Below, piece after piece: positions 1 through 8,128 of a DNA stretch of 64,000 nucleotides (position 1 is the stretch's first letter; every line of letters starts with the position of its first letter). The translations under genes and the position numbers were made by a program. A model generated the notes under the pieces. It did not search any database and had not been told where the DNA came from. It worked only from the letters and a program-made list of their open reading frames with translations. This DNA comes from Porphyrobacter sp. (GTDB lineage Bacteria; Pseudomonadota; Alphaproteobacteria; Sphingomonadales; Sphingomonadaceae), in NCBI GenBank assembly GCA_017744315.1, contig JAGIBN010000003.1:310001-374000 (forward strand), written 5' to 3'.

Positions 1-299
1 ACGGTAGATATCTCCTGGCATGATTTGAGACGGTTTGCGCTCGATATGCCTGCCTCACCAACCTCTCGCTCTCAGCGGGCGTGCGTTGACAACTCTTGAA
101 ATGGCGGCATTCGACGCCACTCCTTATCTGAACTCCTGCCACGTCGGGTGCCTGACGGAATGGAGAACCGAAGATTCAGCCCAAATTCAGCGCTGCGCCG
201 TAGGGAGCTATTGGACGGATACGCACTCATCATTATAGGCAGGCCGAGCCCTCGGCCGCCAATATTAGCACGAGACGAAACGGAGCCGACGGACTGGCC
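1..299. other. Left edge, no gene recognised
   Basis: No convincing coding region is visible before the DUF2141 gene. A TTGACA hexamer sits at 86-91, but no good -10 box follows at normal spacing. Long open frames crossing this stretch on the minus strand run antisense into the DUF2141 gene and carry no recognisable motif. The 3' end of a gene cut by the window edge cannot be excluded. Confidence 0.5.
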
Positions 300-812
300 A
301 TGGTGAAACCAGGCAATATTAATTGCGCGAAAGCGATGGGTTTGGCCCTCAACGGCCTGGCGCTGGCGAGCCTGCTCGTGGCGGCGCCGTTGCAGGCGCA
401 GTACAAGCAGAAGATCACCAACGACATGTCCCGTTGCCGCGGCGCCGGACCGGCGGTCAGCGTCCGCGTGACCGGCGTCAAGAGCGGCGAAGGCACTGTC
501 CGGGCGCAGATCTACCGCGCCACCAAGCAGGACTGGCTCGAATCCGGCCGCTGGCTCTATCGCATCGAGCTGCCGGCGAAGGCCGGCACGATGACCTTCT
601 GCCTGCCCGTGCCCGAGCCTGGCAATTACGCGGTCGCGATCCGTCACGACGTGAACGGCAACGACAAGACCGACCTGACCCAGGACGGCGGTGGCGCCTC
701 GAACAACCCGGCCTACACGATCTTCAACCTGGGTAAGCCGAGCTACACCAAGACCAGCTTCCCGGTCGGCAAAGAGGTCAAGTCGATCACGATCAACCTC
801 CACTACATGTGA
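300..812 (+). CDS. Secreted DUF2141 family protein
   Basis: The 170-residue product has a hydrophobic signal segment (about residues 12-30) ending in LQA-QYK, so it is probably periplasmic or secreted. The mature part has the DUF2141 pattern: an early VRVTG strand, GTVRAQIY, then a central PEPGNYAVAIRHDVNGNDK segment with a conserved D-x-N-x-N-x-K loop. Members are small beta-sandwich proteins of unknown role. A second ATG 12 codons later would give a shorter signal peptide and is possible. The gene converges on the minus-strand gene at 823 with only 10 bases between stops. Confidence 0.8.
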   Translation: MVKPGNINCAKAMGLALNGLALASLLVAAPLQAQYKQKITNDMSRCRGAGPAVSVRVTGVKSGEGTVRAQIYRATKQDWLESGRWLYRIELPAKAGTMTFCLPVPEPGNYAVAIRHDVNGNDKTDLTQDGGGASNNPAYTIFNLGKPSYTKTSFPVGKEVKSITINLHYM

Positions 813-822
813 GAGGCTGACC

Positions 823-1728
823 CTAGCGGCCAGCCTTCTCGCGGCGGCGAAACCGCAGAAGCCGCCGGAGGATCGCCGGGCCGGCGATGAGCGGGAACTT
901 CTCCCGCAGAGGGGTGACTTCGATCTTCTCGCCGGTGTGCCGCTCCACTTTCCAGGCGATATAGCGCATAGCGCCGTCGAACGTAGTTGAAGCCTTCACT
1001 AACCGCGCGAGGTTGAGCGCCTTGCCGAAGCGACGGCGCTTTGCCCACCACTGCTCCACCTCGCGACGCCACTGCGCGTCGGGCTTGGGCTCGATCATCC
1101 GGCCCTCCTCGAGGTAAGGCACGTTTGCCGCGGTCAACGCCAAGGGAAGCAGCCCATCAAAATGGGTCCGGTTGGCAGCGATAATCGATTCCTCACGGCC
1201 CACTGCCTCGACACGCAATTCTGCGCGGTAGGTCGCGCGGAACAGCGCTCGCCAGTAGTCCTCCTCCACGCCCTTCGAAGGCCCAAGGGCCACGGCAAGG
1301 CGCGCAGCCGTCTGCGCGGCAGCAGCAAGGGCCGCCGTCACCTGTCTTGCCACGCCAGGCTCTCTCGACCACGCCAATCCGACCGGCTGCACGAAGCGCG
1401 CCCAGATCGTGGTGTCGAGCTTTTCACCTCCCGCGGCGGCTGCGAAGGTGGCCAGGTTCATGGTCGCAATCTTGGCGCGAAGCGTAACGTCCCCGTCAGG
1501 CTTCTCGCGATAGGAGACCCGCGGCCAGATGCCTCCCTCAACCTCGCCTGGCAGCAGGACGTAGAAGTCGAGCACGCCTTCGAGCGAGCCAGTGCGCAAA
1601 TTGGATCCGTAGAACAGCACCGCAAGCGCGCCCGCGTCTTCGCCGATCTGGCGCGCGAACTCAGCGACTTCGGGGGCGAAGGGCCGTTCCAGCGCCGCGC
1701 CAAGCCGCGCGGCAAGGGTCTCGCTCAC
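823..1728 (-). CDS. Tam41/Mmp37-like nucleotidyltransferase, possible CDP-diacylglycerol synthase
   Basis: The 301-residue protein has an N-terminal nucleotidyltransferase-like motif, FYGSNLR (GS at 41-42), followed by a hydrophobic strand with Asp54 (VLDFYVLLP). Two further blocks resemble mitochondrial Tam41 (CDP-DAG synthase): a segment around 85-120 ending WARFVQPVGL, like the LYIAGRLQKPV segment of TAMM41, and YWRALFRATYRAELRVE near 158-174, like the SYSGDFRM region. Tam41 makes CDP-diacylglycerol from CTP and phosphatidate. The 5' end overlaps the upstream lipid-kinase gene by 4 bases, so the two are probably translated together, which fits a phospholipid-activation role. Basic C-terminus (RRLLRFRRREKAGR) could bind membrane. 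The family assignment was made by eye from recalled Tam41 motifs; substrate is inferred. Confidence 0.6.
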   Translation of the reverse strand: MSETLAARLGAALERPFAPEVAEFARQIGEDAGALAVLFYGSNLRTGSLEGVLDFYVLLPGEVEGGIWPRVSYREKPDGDVTLRAKIATMNLATFAAAAGGEKLDTTIWARFVQPVGLAWSREPGVARQVTAALAAAAQTAARLAVALGPSKGVEEDYWRALFRATYRAELRVEAVGREESIIAANRTHFDGLLPLALTAANVPYLEEGRMIEPKPDAQWRREVEQWWAKRRRFGKALNLARLVKASTTFDGAMRYIAWKVERHTGEKIEVTPLREKFPLIAGPAILRRLLRFRRREKAGR

Positions 1729-2750
1729 GGGACGACGAAGCGCAGCTTGGGGCCAAGCGATAGCTGGTACCGGCCTCCCGGGAAGGCTTCACCGTCGAGA
1801 ATGAAGCGATCCGAGATGTCGAGCTGGATCGAATCGGATTCGACGACCTGATACCCGGCCCGACGGATTCCTTCGGTGATCTTGCCGCGGATGATCATCG
1901 GCAGGCGGAGAAGCAGGCTGCGGCTCGAACTATCGAGCAGCGCGGTGCGCATCGTCGTAGCGTTGCCGTCCAGAAACGGCCGCAAACCAGCCGGAAACCG
2001 CCGGAGCGTGGACGTGAACAGCAGGAAGCGTTCGTCCAACCGTCCGATTCCGCTGTGCTCGACTTCGTGACCTTCGCCATCGAACAGGCGCATCGGCGTA
2101 CCGCGCCGCCAGACGTTGCCCCGACTGCCGAAAATCGCCTGCAGCAGGCTTCCCGCCACAGTGACGGCAACGCCGAGGCTGTTGAAGGCACCGCTCTTGT
2201 GCGCCTTCTGGCCGAGCTGAATCGCCGCGGTGTAAGCGCCAGCACCCAGCACGAAACCCTGCACCCGCGCGTTCGCATTATCCCGGAGGGAAATGGCAAG
2301 CGGTCGGCGTTGCTCGATCTGGCCAGAGTGAATCGCCTCCAGCGCTTCGGGCAGCGACCAGTTGAGCGGCAGGCCGAGATCGACCGCCAGCGCGTTGGTC
2401 TTGCCGTTCGGAAGCACGATCAGCGGAGGCCAGCTCTCACCGAAAATTCCCGCACCGCAGGTCAGCACGTCACGTACGGTGCCGTCACCGCCAGCCAGGA
2501 CGATGTAGTCCACGCGGCGTTCGGCAAACTTGCTCAGGATGGCAGGCAAGTCCGCCCGGTCACCGGGGGACTCCATCAACAACGTGGCTTTCGCGGAGTT
2601 TTCGACAGGAGCCATTTCGCGATGGCTCCGCGCATTGCGGATCACGCCAACGAGAGGGATCTGCCGGACCGGGGCAGTAACCTGCATCGCCGGGGCCGTG
2701 GGCTTCACGACTTCCGGCAATCGGTCGAAAAGATGGACAGACCCGTGCAT
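1725..2750 (-). CDS. Diacylglycerol kinase family lipid kinase
   Basis: The 341-residue protein carries the DAGK catalytic domain signature GGDGT at 87-91 (in VLAGGDGTVRD) and the following PNGKTNALA loop near 114, as in DgkB, YegS and ceramide-kinase relatives. It should phosphorylate a lipid alcohol (diacylglycerol, or possibly ceramide, since sphingomonads make sphingolipids) using ATP. The start at 2750 is preceded by AAGGCGG; a later ATG at residue 22 lies just before the conserved core and cannot be excluded. It is first in a two-gene unit with the Tam41-like gene. One of three members of this family in the window. Confidence 0.85.
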   Translation of the reverse strand: MHGSVHLFDRLPEVVKPTAPAMQVTAPVRQIPLVGVIRNARSHREMAPVENSAKATLLMESPGDRADLPAILSKFAERRVDYIVLAGGDGTVRDVLTCGAGIFGESWPPLIVLPNGKTNALAVDLGLPLNWSLPEALEAIHSGQIEQRRPLAISLRDNANARVQGFVLGAGAYTAAIQLGQKAHKSGAFNSLGVAVTVAGSLLQAIFGSRGNVWRRGTPMRLFDGEGHEVEHSGIGRLDERFLLFTSTLRRFPAGLRPFLDGNATTMRTALLDSSSRSLLLRLPMIIRGKITEGIRRAGYQVVESDSIQLDISDRFILDGEAFPGGRYQLSLGPKLRFVVP

Positions 2751-2837
2751 CGCGCCGCCTTAAACTCTTGCTCCGCTAAAATACTACGATTTTTCGTCGA
2801 AATCCAATCTGGCTCGACCCCGATGTCGCATCAGGAT

Positions 2838-2905
2838 CAGTACCGATTGTCAGCACCCCGAAAGGTACTGGCTATGGGTACTGACCCTAAATGGGTACTT
2901 TCGGG
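2838..2905. repeat. Cluster of GTACT repeats with an inverted repeat before the amidohydrolase
   Basis: Four copies of a GTAC-centred motif lie in 68 bases: CAGTACC at 2838, AGGTACTG at 2863, GGGTACTG at 2876 and GGGTACTTT at 2893. The second and fourth belong to an imperfect inverted repeat, CCCGAAAGGTAC (2857-2868) against GTACTTTCGGG (2895-2905). The cluster lies in the gap between the divergent lipid-kinase and amidohydrolase genes, where an operator is expected. No known regulator consensus was recognised. Confidence 0.45.
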
Positions 2906-3013
2906 CAGACCGCAATGCACTCGCCCTTATTGTTGCGCGAGTGGACGGGGGCTGAACCGGTAATTCATGTAACCAAGGCTGGCCCCGTTCAGTCTGGCAG
3001 GTTAGACAAGGGC

Positions 3014-4219
3014 ATGCTGGCCGAACACCTCCTCGAACAGGCGCAGTCGCTCGCACCGCGCATAGTCGCCCTCCGACGCGCGATCCATGCCGAGCCTGAG
3101 CTGGGCCTGGAAACCCCGCTCACCCTGGCCAAGGTCAAGGCGGAACTTTCCGATCTGCCTTTGACCTGGAGCGAAGGCCCCTCGTGCACGGGCGCCGTCG
3201 CCGTGCTCCAAGGTACGGGGCCCGGCCCCGCCGTGCTGCTGCGCGGAGACATGGACGCGCTGCCCATGGCCGAGGAGACCGGGCTCGCGTTCGCATCGAC
3301 GATCCCCGGACGAATGCACGCCTGCGGCCACGACACCCACACCGCCATGCTCGCCGGCGCTGCTCGCATGCTGGCCGAACGGCGTGAGGAGTTCGCGGGC
3401 GAGGTGCGCTTCATGTTCCAGCCTGGCGAAGAGGGCTACCATGGCGCGCGCTTCATGCTCGCGGACGGACTTCTCGGAGGCCAGGACTCGCCGCTGCCCG
3501 ACGCAGCTTTCGCGCTCCACATCATGCCGAACTATCGCCACGGCGTCCTCGCGAGCCGGACCGGAGCCCTGCTCGCCGCGGCCGACATGCTGGAGATCAC
3601 CGTCACCGGCCGCGGCGGCCATGCCTCGATGCCGCACCAGACGCGCGATCCGGTGCCGGTGGCATGCGAAATCGTCACCGCGATCCAGGCTCTCGTCACT
3701 CGCAGGTTCAACGCTGCCGAAGCGGTGGTCGTCACCATCTCGCAGCTCGATGCCGGCAGCGCGCACAACGTCATTCCCGACCAGGCCCTGCTCAAGGGCA
3801 CGATCCGCACGCTCTCTCGAGAGCGGCGGCAGGAAGTGCATCAGGCGCTGCGCCATCTCGCCGAACATATCGCCCTTGCGCACGAGTGCACGGCCGAGGT
3901 GACCATAACCGAGGGGTTCCCGCCAACAATCAACGACGCGCGCGCCGTGGCACTGTTCGATACCGTCGCCAGCGAGCTGCCGGGAGGATCGTTCGAACAT
4001 CTCGCCAGTCCGATCATGGGCGCGGAAGATTTCTCCTACGTGCTCGAGAAAGTCCCCGGCGCCATGGCCTTCCTTGGCGTCGCCGCCGAAGGCTCGGACT
4101 GGGCGGGCTGCTGCGGCATCCACTCGACGCGCATGGTGGTGGACGAAGCCGTCCTCCCGCGCGGCTCGGCAATTCTGGCTGGCTGCGCGCTGCGATTCCT
4201 CGATCGCGGGTGGGAATAG
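3014..4219 (+). CDS. M20 family amidohydrolase (hippurate/N-acyl amino acid hydrolase type)
   Basis: This 401-residue metallopeptidase-fold enzyme hydrolyses N-acyl or N-acetyl amino acids (hippuricase/IAA-amidohydrolase group). Visible landmarks are LRGDMDALPM (77-86), the metal-binding MHACGHDTH (101-109), FQPGEEG (136-142) with the general-base Glu, a dimerisation domain in the middle with GRGGHASMP, and MGAEDFSY near 330 supplying the last ligand. The length is typical. The ATG at 3014 starts the conserved region (RRAIHAEPELG); an in-frame ATG at 2891 would add 41 unconserved residues. No signal peptide, so cytoplasmic. The natural substrate is unknown. Confidence 0.88.
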   Translation: MLAEHLLEQAQSLAPRIVALRRAIHAEPELGLETPLTLAKVKAELSDLPLTWSEGPSCTGAVAVLQGTGPGPAVLLRGDMDALPMAEETGLAFASTIPGRMHACGHDTHTAMLAGAARMLAERREEFAGEVRFMFQPGEEGYHGARFMLADGLLGGQDSPLPDAAFALHIMPNYRHGVLASRTGALLAAADMLEITVTGRGGHASMPHQTRDPVPVACEIVTAIQALVTRRFNAAEAVVVTISQLDAGSAHNVIPDQALLKGTIRTLSRERRQEVHQALRHLAEHIALAHECTAEVTITEGFPPTINDARAVALFDTVASELPGGSFEHLASPIMGAEDFSYVLEKVPGAMAFLGVAAEGSDWAGCCGIHSTRMVVDEAVLPRGSAILAGCALRFLDRGWE

Positions 4220-4300
4220 CTGACTTAAAGCGCCGCGCAGGACGCCCACGACGGATTAACGCTTGGCGCAACCGAAACCCGTTGCTAACCGCACCCCGAC

Positions 4301-4377
<77 letters not shown>

Positions 4378-4390
4378 CCGACGCTTGCGC

Positions 4391-5152
4391 CTAGGTCGCG
4401 TCGTGGAAAATGATCCCCAGCGTATAACGCTTGCCTGAGCGCACTTTGCTGACGCCGTGGCGCATAGTCACGCGGTAGTCTCCGCGAGCGCCCTGGTGTG
4501 GGCGAGCGTTTACCGCGAACAGCACGCCGTCACCCTTGTTGAGCGGCACGACCATCGGGCGCGACTGCATGCGGGGTCGTTGCTCGGTCAGCACGAACTC
4601 GCCACCGGTGAAGTCGACATGGGGTTCGGAGAGGAGCACCGCGACCTGGAGCGGAAAGACATGCTCGCCGTAAAGGTCCTGATGCAGGCAGTTGTAGTCA
4701 CCCGCGCCGTATTCGAGCAGCAACGGCGTCGGGCGGCGCTGCCCCGCCGCGTGGCAGCGCTCCAGGAAATGCGCGTGCCGGTTCGGGAAGCGGGCTTCCA
4801 ACCCCATGCGCTCGTGCCAGCGATTGGCGATCGGGGCGAGGTGCGGGTAAAGCGCTGTCCGCGTCGCCTCGATTAGCGGCGGCAAAGGATAGGCGAAGTA
4901 GCGATATTCGCCCTGGCCGAAACCATGGCGGGCCATGTGGACGTGGCTGCGGAAGGCCGCTGTTGGTCCGTAGAGCGCGGCCGTTGCATCGCATTGGGGG
5001 CCATCGAACAGGCTCGACAGGACGGCCCAGCCTTCACTGTCGAGATCGGCGGCGATAGCGCCCCAATCGTAAGCGTCGATGCGTAGGCGGCACTCGACGT
5101 TGGCTGAGCCGGAAGAGCGGGTGGCTTTATCGCTGGTCATCATGAAAGCCAT
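4391..5152 (-). CDS. 2OG-Fe(II) oxygenase superfamily protein
   Basis: The 253-residue product has the double-stranded beta-helix iron site: the HxD pair in CLHQDLYGEH (His157, Asp159), a strand pair around FTGGEFVLTEQRPR, and the distal half RHGVSKVRSGKRYTLGIIFH with candidate His232 and a basic residue for 2-oxoglutarate. It should use Fe(II), O2 and 2-oxoglutarate to hydroxylate or demethylate an unknown substrate. The start is uncertain: ATGs at 5152, 5143 and 5140 are all possible, and an upstream ATG at 5242 adds 30 unconserved residues. It ends 13 bases from the tRNA-Arg gene. Confidence 0.82.
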   Translation of the reverse strand: MAFMMTSDKATRSSGSANVECRLRIDAYDWGAIAADLDSEGWAVLSSLFDGPQCDATAALYGPTAAFRSHVHMARHGFGQGEYRYFAYPLPPLIEATRTALYPHLAPIANRWHERMGLEARFPNRHAHFLERCHAAGQRRPTPLLLEYGAGDYNCLHQDLYGEHVFPLQVAVLLSEPHVDFTGGEFVLTEQRPRMQSRPMVVPLNKGDGVLFAVNARPHQGARGDYRVTMRHGVSKVRSGKRYTLGIIFHDAT

Positions 5153-5243
5153 TCTGACAGTCCATCGCGTCGGCCGCGTCCCGTTTCTTGCTTTCGAATT
5201 CGATCTAGAGCCGATGGCGCTCTCATGCGCTTGCGACACCAAC

Positions 5244-5275
5244 GAAAAGAGGCGGCAGGTTGCCCTACCGCCTCA
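5244..5275 (-). terminator. Rho-independent terminator of the Flp pilin gene
   Basis: Read on the minus strand, GAGGCGG pairs perfectly with CCGCCTC (5249-5255 with 5268-5274) around a short loop that can form an inner AGG/CCT pair. It is followed at once by TTTTCGTT. It lies 26 bases after the pilin stop codon. Confidence 0.85.
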
Positions 5276-5300
5276 TTCTGCGAGCCGTGGCTCGACTTTG

Positions 5301-5480
5301 TTATCCCTTCGTGTTCGCGGTAGAAAGTTTGGTGCCAACCTTGGTGAAGGTGGTGTTCAGCTGATCGCCAATCGTGCCGAAAGCGGCCATCGCGGCAACC
5401 GCGATGAGAGCGGCGATGAGGCCGTATTCGATGGCGGTCGCGCCCTGCTCGTCACGGAGCAGCTTGTTGAAAAACTTCAT
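5301..5480 (-). CDS. Flp family type IVb pilin
   Basis: A 59-residue open frame beginning MKFFNKLLRDEQG and continuing with ATAIEYGLIAALIAVAAMAA. This is the classic Flp/PilA layout: a short basic leader, a prepilin-peptidase site with the conserved Glu-Tyr of the mature N-terminus, a hydrophobic helix, and a short polar tail ending STANTKG. The product would be the major subunit of a Tad-type adhesive pilus. The start has a clear AGGAGA site 5 bases upstream. It has its own terminator and an unusually AT-rich upstream region with a CtrA-like half site. No tad/cpa assembly genes are in the window, so they must lie elsewhere. Confidence 0.93.
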   Translation of the reverse strand: MKFFNKLLRDEQGATAIEYGLIAALIAVAAMAAFGTIGDQLNTTFTKVGTKLSTANTKG

Positions 5481-5980
5481 GATGGTCTCCTGTTTCAGTC
5501 TTCGGTGCCCGGAAGCACGAGGCGGGAATTAATCCTGTGGATGACAATTAAAATACGTAATAGTACCTGTTGTCGACACATTGAGACCAATCGCCTGGAC
5601 GACCATTCTTCACTCAATAATGTTTTGAGCGATACACACGTTTATGTTTATGGTTAATATTTTGTTATATTGGCAATGATTGTAAACTTTTCCTTACACT
5701 ATTCCGTTTTGATTTCACTCTTTGGCGAATTTTCACCCCTGCTCGCCAAGCGCGATGGGTCATTAGGCCGATCTATTTGACCCCCCGTTCAGATCTCTTC
5801 TTTGAATTGCCCGCCGCCATTTTGATGTTCGTTTCGAGTTTACAGGCGCGATAGCCACACGACCGGCTCGTCGATTGGCGCTAACTTAAGGCTCTGGTCT
5901 TGATGACGCGAAAGTGTCACAAAAGTGCAATGGGCGTCTTACACATGGGTGGCCTCTGACAGCCCCCGCCAAGGACGACG
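5481..5980. other. 500-base AT-rich intergenic region between flp and ppk
   Basis: No gene is seen here. The stretch from about 5520 to 5720 is far richer in A and T than its surroundings (for example GTTTATGGTTAATATTTTG near 5645) and probably holds the pilin promoter and operator sites. The right end, next to ppk, contains a possible degenerate Pho-box-like pair at 5914-5931. Short open frames in this stretch have no recognisable features. Confidence 0.6.
5650..5657 (-). promoter_or_regulatory. CtrA-like half site upstream of flp
   Basis: On the minus strand the sequence reads TTAACCAT, the octamer associated with binding of the cell-cycle regulator CtrA in many alphaproteobacteria, where pilin genes are known CtrA targets. 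It lies about 170 bases before the pilin start codon. A second half at the N7 spacing of the full TTAA-N7-TTAA site is absent, so the call rests on the octamer and context. Confidence 0.4.
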
Positions 5981-8128
5981 ATGATTAGCGCCGTTTCGAG
6001 TTTCGACCCGGTAGAGCGGCCGGATATAAACGACCGCTTCTTCAACCGTGAACTGAGCTGGCTCTCGTTCAACGAGCGCGTCCTCGCCGAGGCGACCAGA
6101 CCCAACTACCCGTTGCTCGAGCGGCTGCGGTTCCTGGCCATCTCCGGCAGCAACCTCGACGAGTTCATGATGATCCGCGTCGCCGGCCTGAGCGGGCAGG
6201 TGCGCAGCGGCGTCGACGAGGTGTCGATCGACGGCAAGACCCCGCAACAACAAGTCGCGGCCATCCGCTCCAAGATCGGCGAACTGGTCGACATGCAGCA
6301 GCGCGCCCTCGCCGAACTCAGGGCCCTGCTCGACAACCAGGGCATCCACATCGTCGACGAGCGCCACATGGACAGCCAGGCGACCGCGTGGCTGCGTCAG
6401 TATTTCATCGATTACGTCGTGCCCGTGATCACCCCGCAGGCGATCGATCCGGCCCACCCGTTTCCGTTCGTGGCCAACCAGGGCATCGGAGTGCTGTTCA
6501 GCCTCAAGCGCGTCAGAGACGACGCACGGCTGGTCGAGATGGTGCTGATCCCGAACGCGATCCCGCGTTTCGTGCGCATTCCGGGCGACGAGGCGACCTA
6601 TGTCTCGATCGAAAGCGTGATCTGCCGCTTCGCCGACCTGCTGTTCCCCGGCTTCCAGGTCGAAGGCGACGGCGTGTTCCGGGTGCTGCGAGACAGCGAC
6701 ATCGAGCTTGAGGAAGAGGCCGAGGACCTCGTCCGCTATTTCCGTACCGCCATCCAGCGGCGGCGGCGTGGTCGGGTGATCCTGATGGAGATCGACCGCG
6801 ACTGCGCGCCCGAGGCCGAGGCGATCCTGCGCGAGCAGCTCGCCCTGCCCGACACGATCGTCAACAAGACCGACGGCATGCTGGGCATCGGCGGGCTTGC
6901 CGGGGTGGTCGAGGAAGACCGGCCGGATCTCAAGTTCGAACCGTTCAACCCGCGCTATCCCGAACGCATTCTCGAACATGACGGCGATTGCTTCGCCGCC
7001 ATCCGCGAGAAAGACATGATCATCCACCACCCCTACGAGAGCTTCGAGGCGGTAGTGGACTTCGTCCGCCAAGCAGCGAAGGATCCGCACGTCGTCTCGA
7101 TCAAGCAGACGCTCTATCGCGCGGGCAACCAGTCCTCGATCATCGCGGCGCTGATCACGGCGGCGGAATCGGGCAAGTCGGTCACCGCGGTAGTCGAGCT
7201 CAAGGCGCGCTTCGACGAAGAGCAGAACCTGCACTGGGCGGCCGAGCTCGAACGGGCCGGTGTGCAGGTGATCTATGGCTTCATCGACTGGAAGACCCAC
7301 GCCAAGGTCTCGATGATCGTGCGCCGGGAAGAGCAGGTCTACCGGACCTACTGCCACTTCGGCACCGGCAACTATCATCCGCAAACCGCGCGCATCTATA
7401 CCGATTTCAGCTTTTTCACCGCGGACGAGAGCCTCGCGCGCGATGCGGTCAAGCTGTTCAACTTCATCACCGGTTACGTCGAGCCGCAGCGGACCGAACT
7501 GCTGTCGATCTCCCCGATCAACTTGCGCGAAACGCTTTACGAGATGATCGACCACGAGATCGCCAACGCGGAGGCCGGGAAGCCGGCGGCGATCTGGGCG
7601 AAGCTCAATTCGTTGACCGATTCGGACATGATCGACCGGCTTTACGAAGCGAGCCGGGCGGGCGTTGAGATCCGCCTGGTGGTGCGCGGCATCTGCTGCC
7701 TCAAGCCCGGCGTGCCAGGGCTGTCGGAAACAATCTCGGTCAAGTCGATCGTCGGTCGCTTCCTGGAGCATGCCCGGATCTGGGCTTTCGCCAACGGCCA
7801 CGCGCTGCCGAGCCGCAAGGCCAAGGTCTACATCTCCTCAGCCGACGCGATGTCGCGCAATCTCGACCGGCGCGTCGAAACCCTTGTGCCGATCCGCAAC
7901 CCTACTGTGCACGACCAGATTCTCGATCAGGTCATGGTTGCGAACCTGCTCGACACCGAGCAGAGTTGGGCGCTGGATTCGGGCGGGAACTACCACCGGA
8001 TCGAAAATGGCGACCATCCGTTCAACTGCCACCGGTATTTCATGACCAACTCCTCCCTCTCCGGCCGCGGCGCCGCACTCAGCCGTGGCGGCGTGCCCAG
8101 GCTCGACTTGCGCCGGGGCCGAGAATGA
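5981..8128 (+). CDS. ppk1: Polyphosphate kinase 1
   Basis: PPK1 makes inorganic polyphosphate reversibly from ATP. The 715-residue protein starts with the N domain block FFNRELSWLSFNERVLAEA, continues with FLAISGSNLDEFMMIRVAGL, and has two phospholipase-D-like C domains. The autophosphorylated catalytic histidine is His440 in DWKTHAKVS, with the second conserved histidine at His597 in GRFLEHARIW. Length matches the family (about 690-730). The stop overlaps the ppx start by 4 bases (ATGA), so synthesis and degradation of polyphosphate are translationally coupled. A weak Pho-box-like sequence precedes it. Confidence 0.97.
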   Translation: MISAVSSFDPVERPDINDRFFNRELSWLSFNERVLAEATRPNYPLLERLRFLAISGSNLDEFMMIRVAGLSGQVRSGVDEVSIDGKTPQQQVAAIRSKIGELVDMQQRALAELRALLDNQGIHIVDERHMDSQATAWLRQYFIDYVVPVITPQAIDPAHPFPFVANQGIGVLFSLKRVRDDARLVEMVLIPNAIPRFVRIPGDEATYVSIESVICRFADLLFPGFQVEGDGVFRVLRDSDIELEEEAEDLVRYFRTAIQRRRRGRVILMEIDRDCAPEAEAILREQLALPDTIVNKTDGMLGIGGLAGVVEEDRPDLKFEPFNPRYPERILEHDGDCFAAIREKDMIIHHPYESFEAVVDFVRQAAKDPHVVSIKQTLYRAGNQSSIIAALITAAESGKSVTAVVELKARFDEEQNLHWAAELERAGVQVIYGFIDWKTHAKVSMIVRREEQVYRTYCHFGTGNYHPQTARIYTDFSFFTADESLARDAVKLFNFITGYVEPQRTELLSISPINLRETLYEMIDHEIANAEAGKPAAIWAKLNSLTDSDMIDRLYEASRAGVEIRLVVRGICCLKPGVPGLSETISVKSIVGRFLEHARIWAFANGHALPSRKAKVYISSADAMSRNLDRRVETLVPIRNPTVHDQILDQVMVANLLDTEQSWALDSGGNYHRIENGDHPFNCHRYFMTNSSLSGRGAALSRGGVPRLDLRRGRE

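Noticed and set aside
72..803. 243-codon minus-strand open frame at the left edge
   Set aside because: Mostly antisense to the DUF2141 gene, with no conserved motif.
5939..7801. 620-codon open frame on the minus strand opposite ppk1
   Set aside because: It is antisense to a fully recognisable PPK1; its translation is low-complexity (rich in Asp, Arg, Val, His) with no motif, as expected for high-GC antisense frames.
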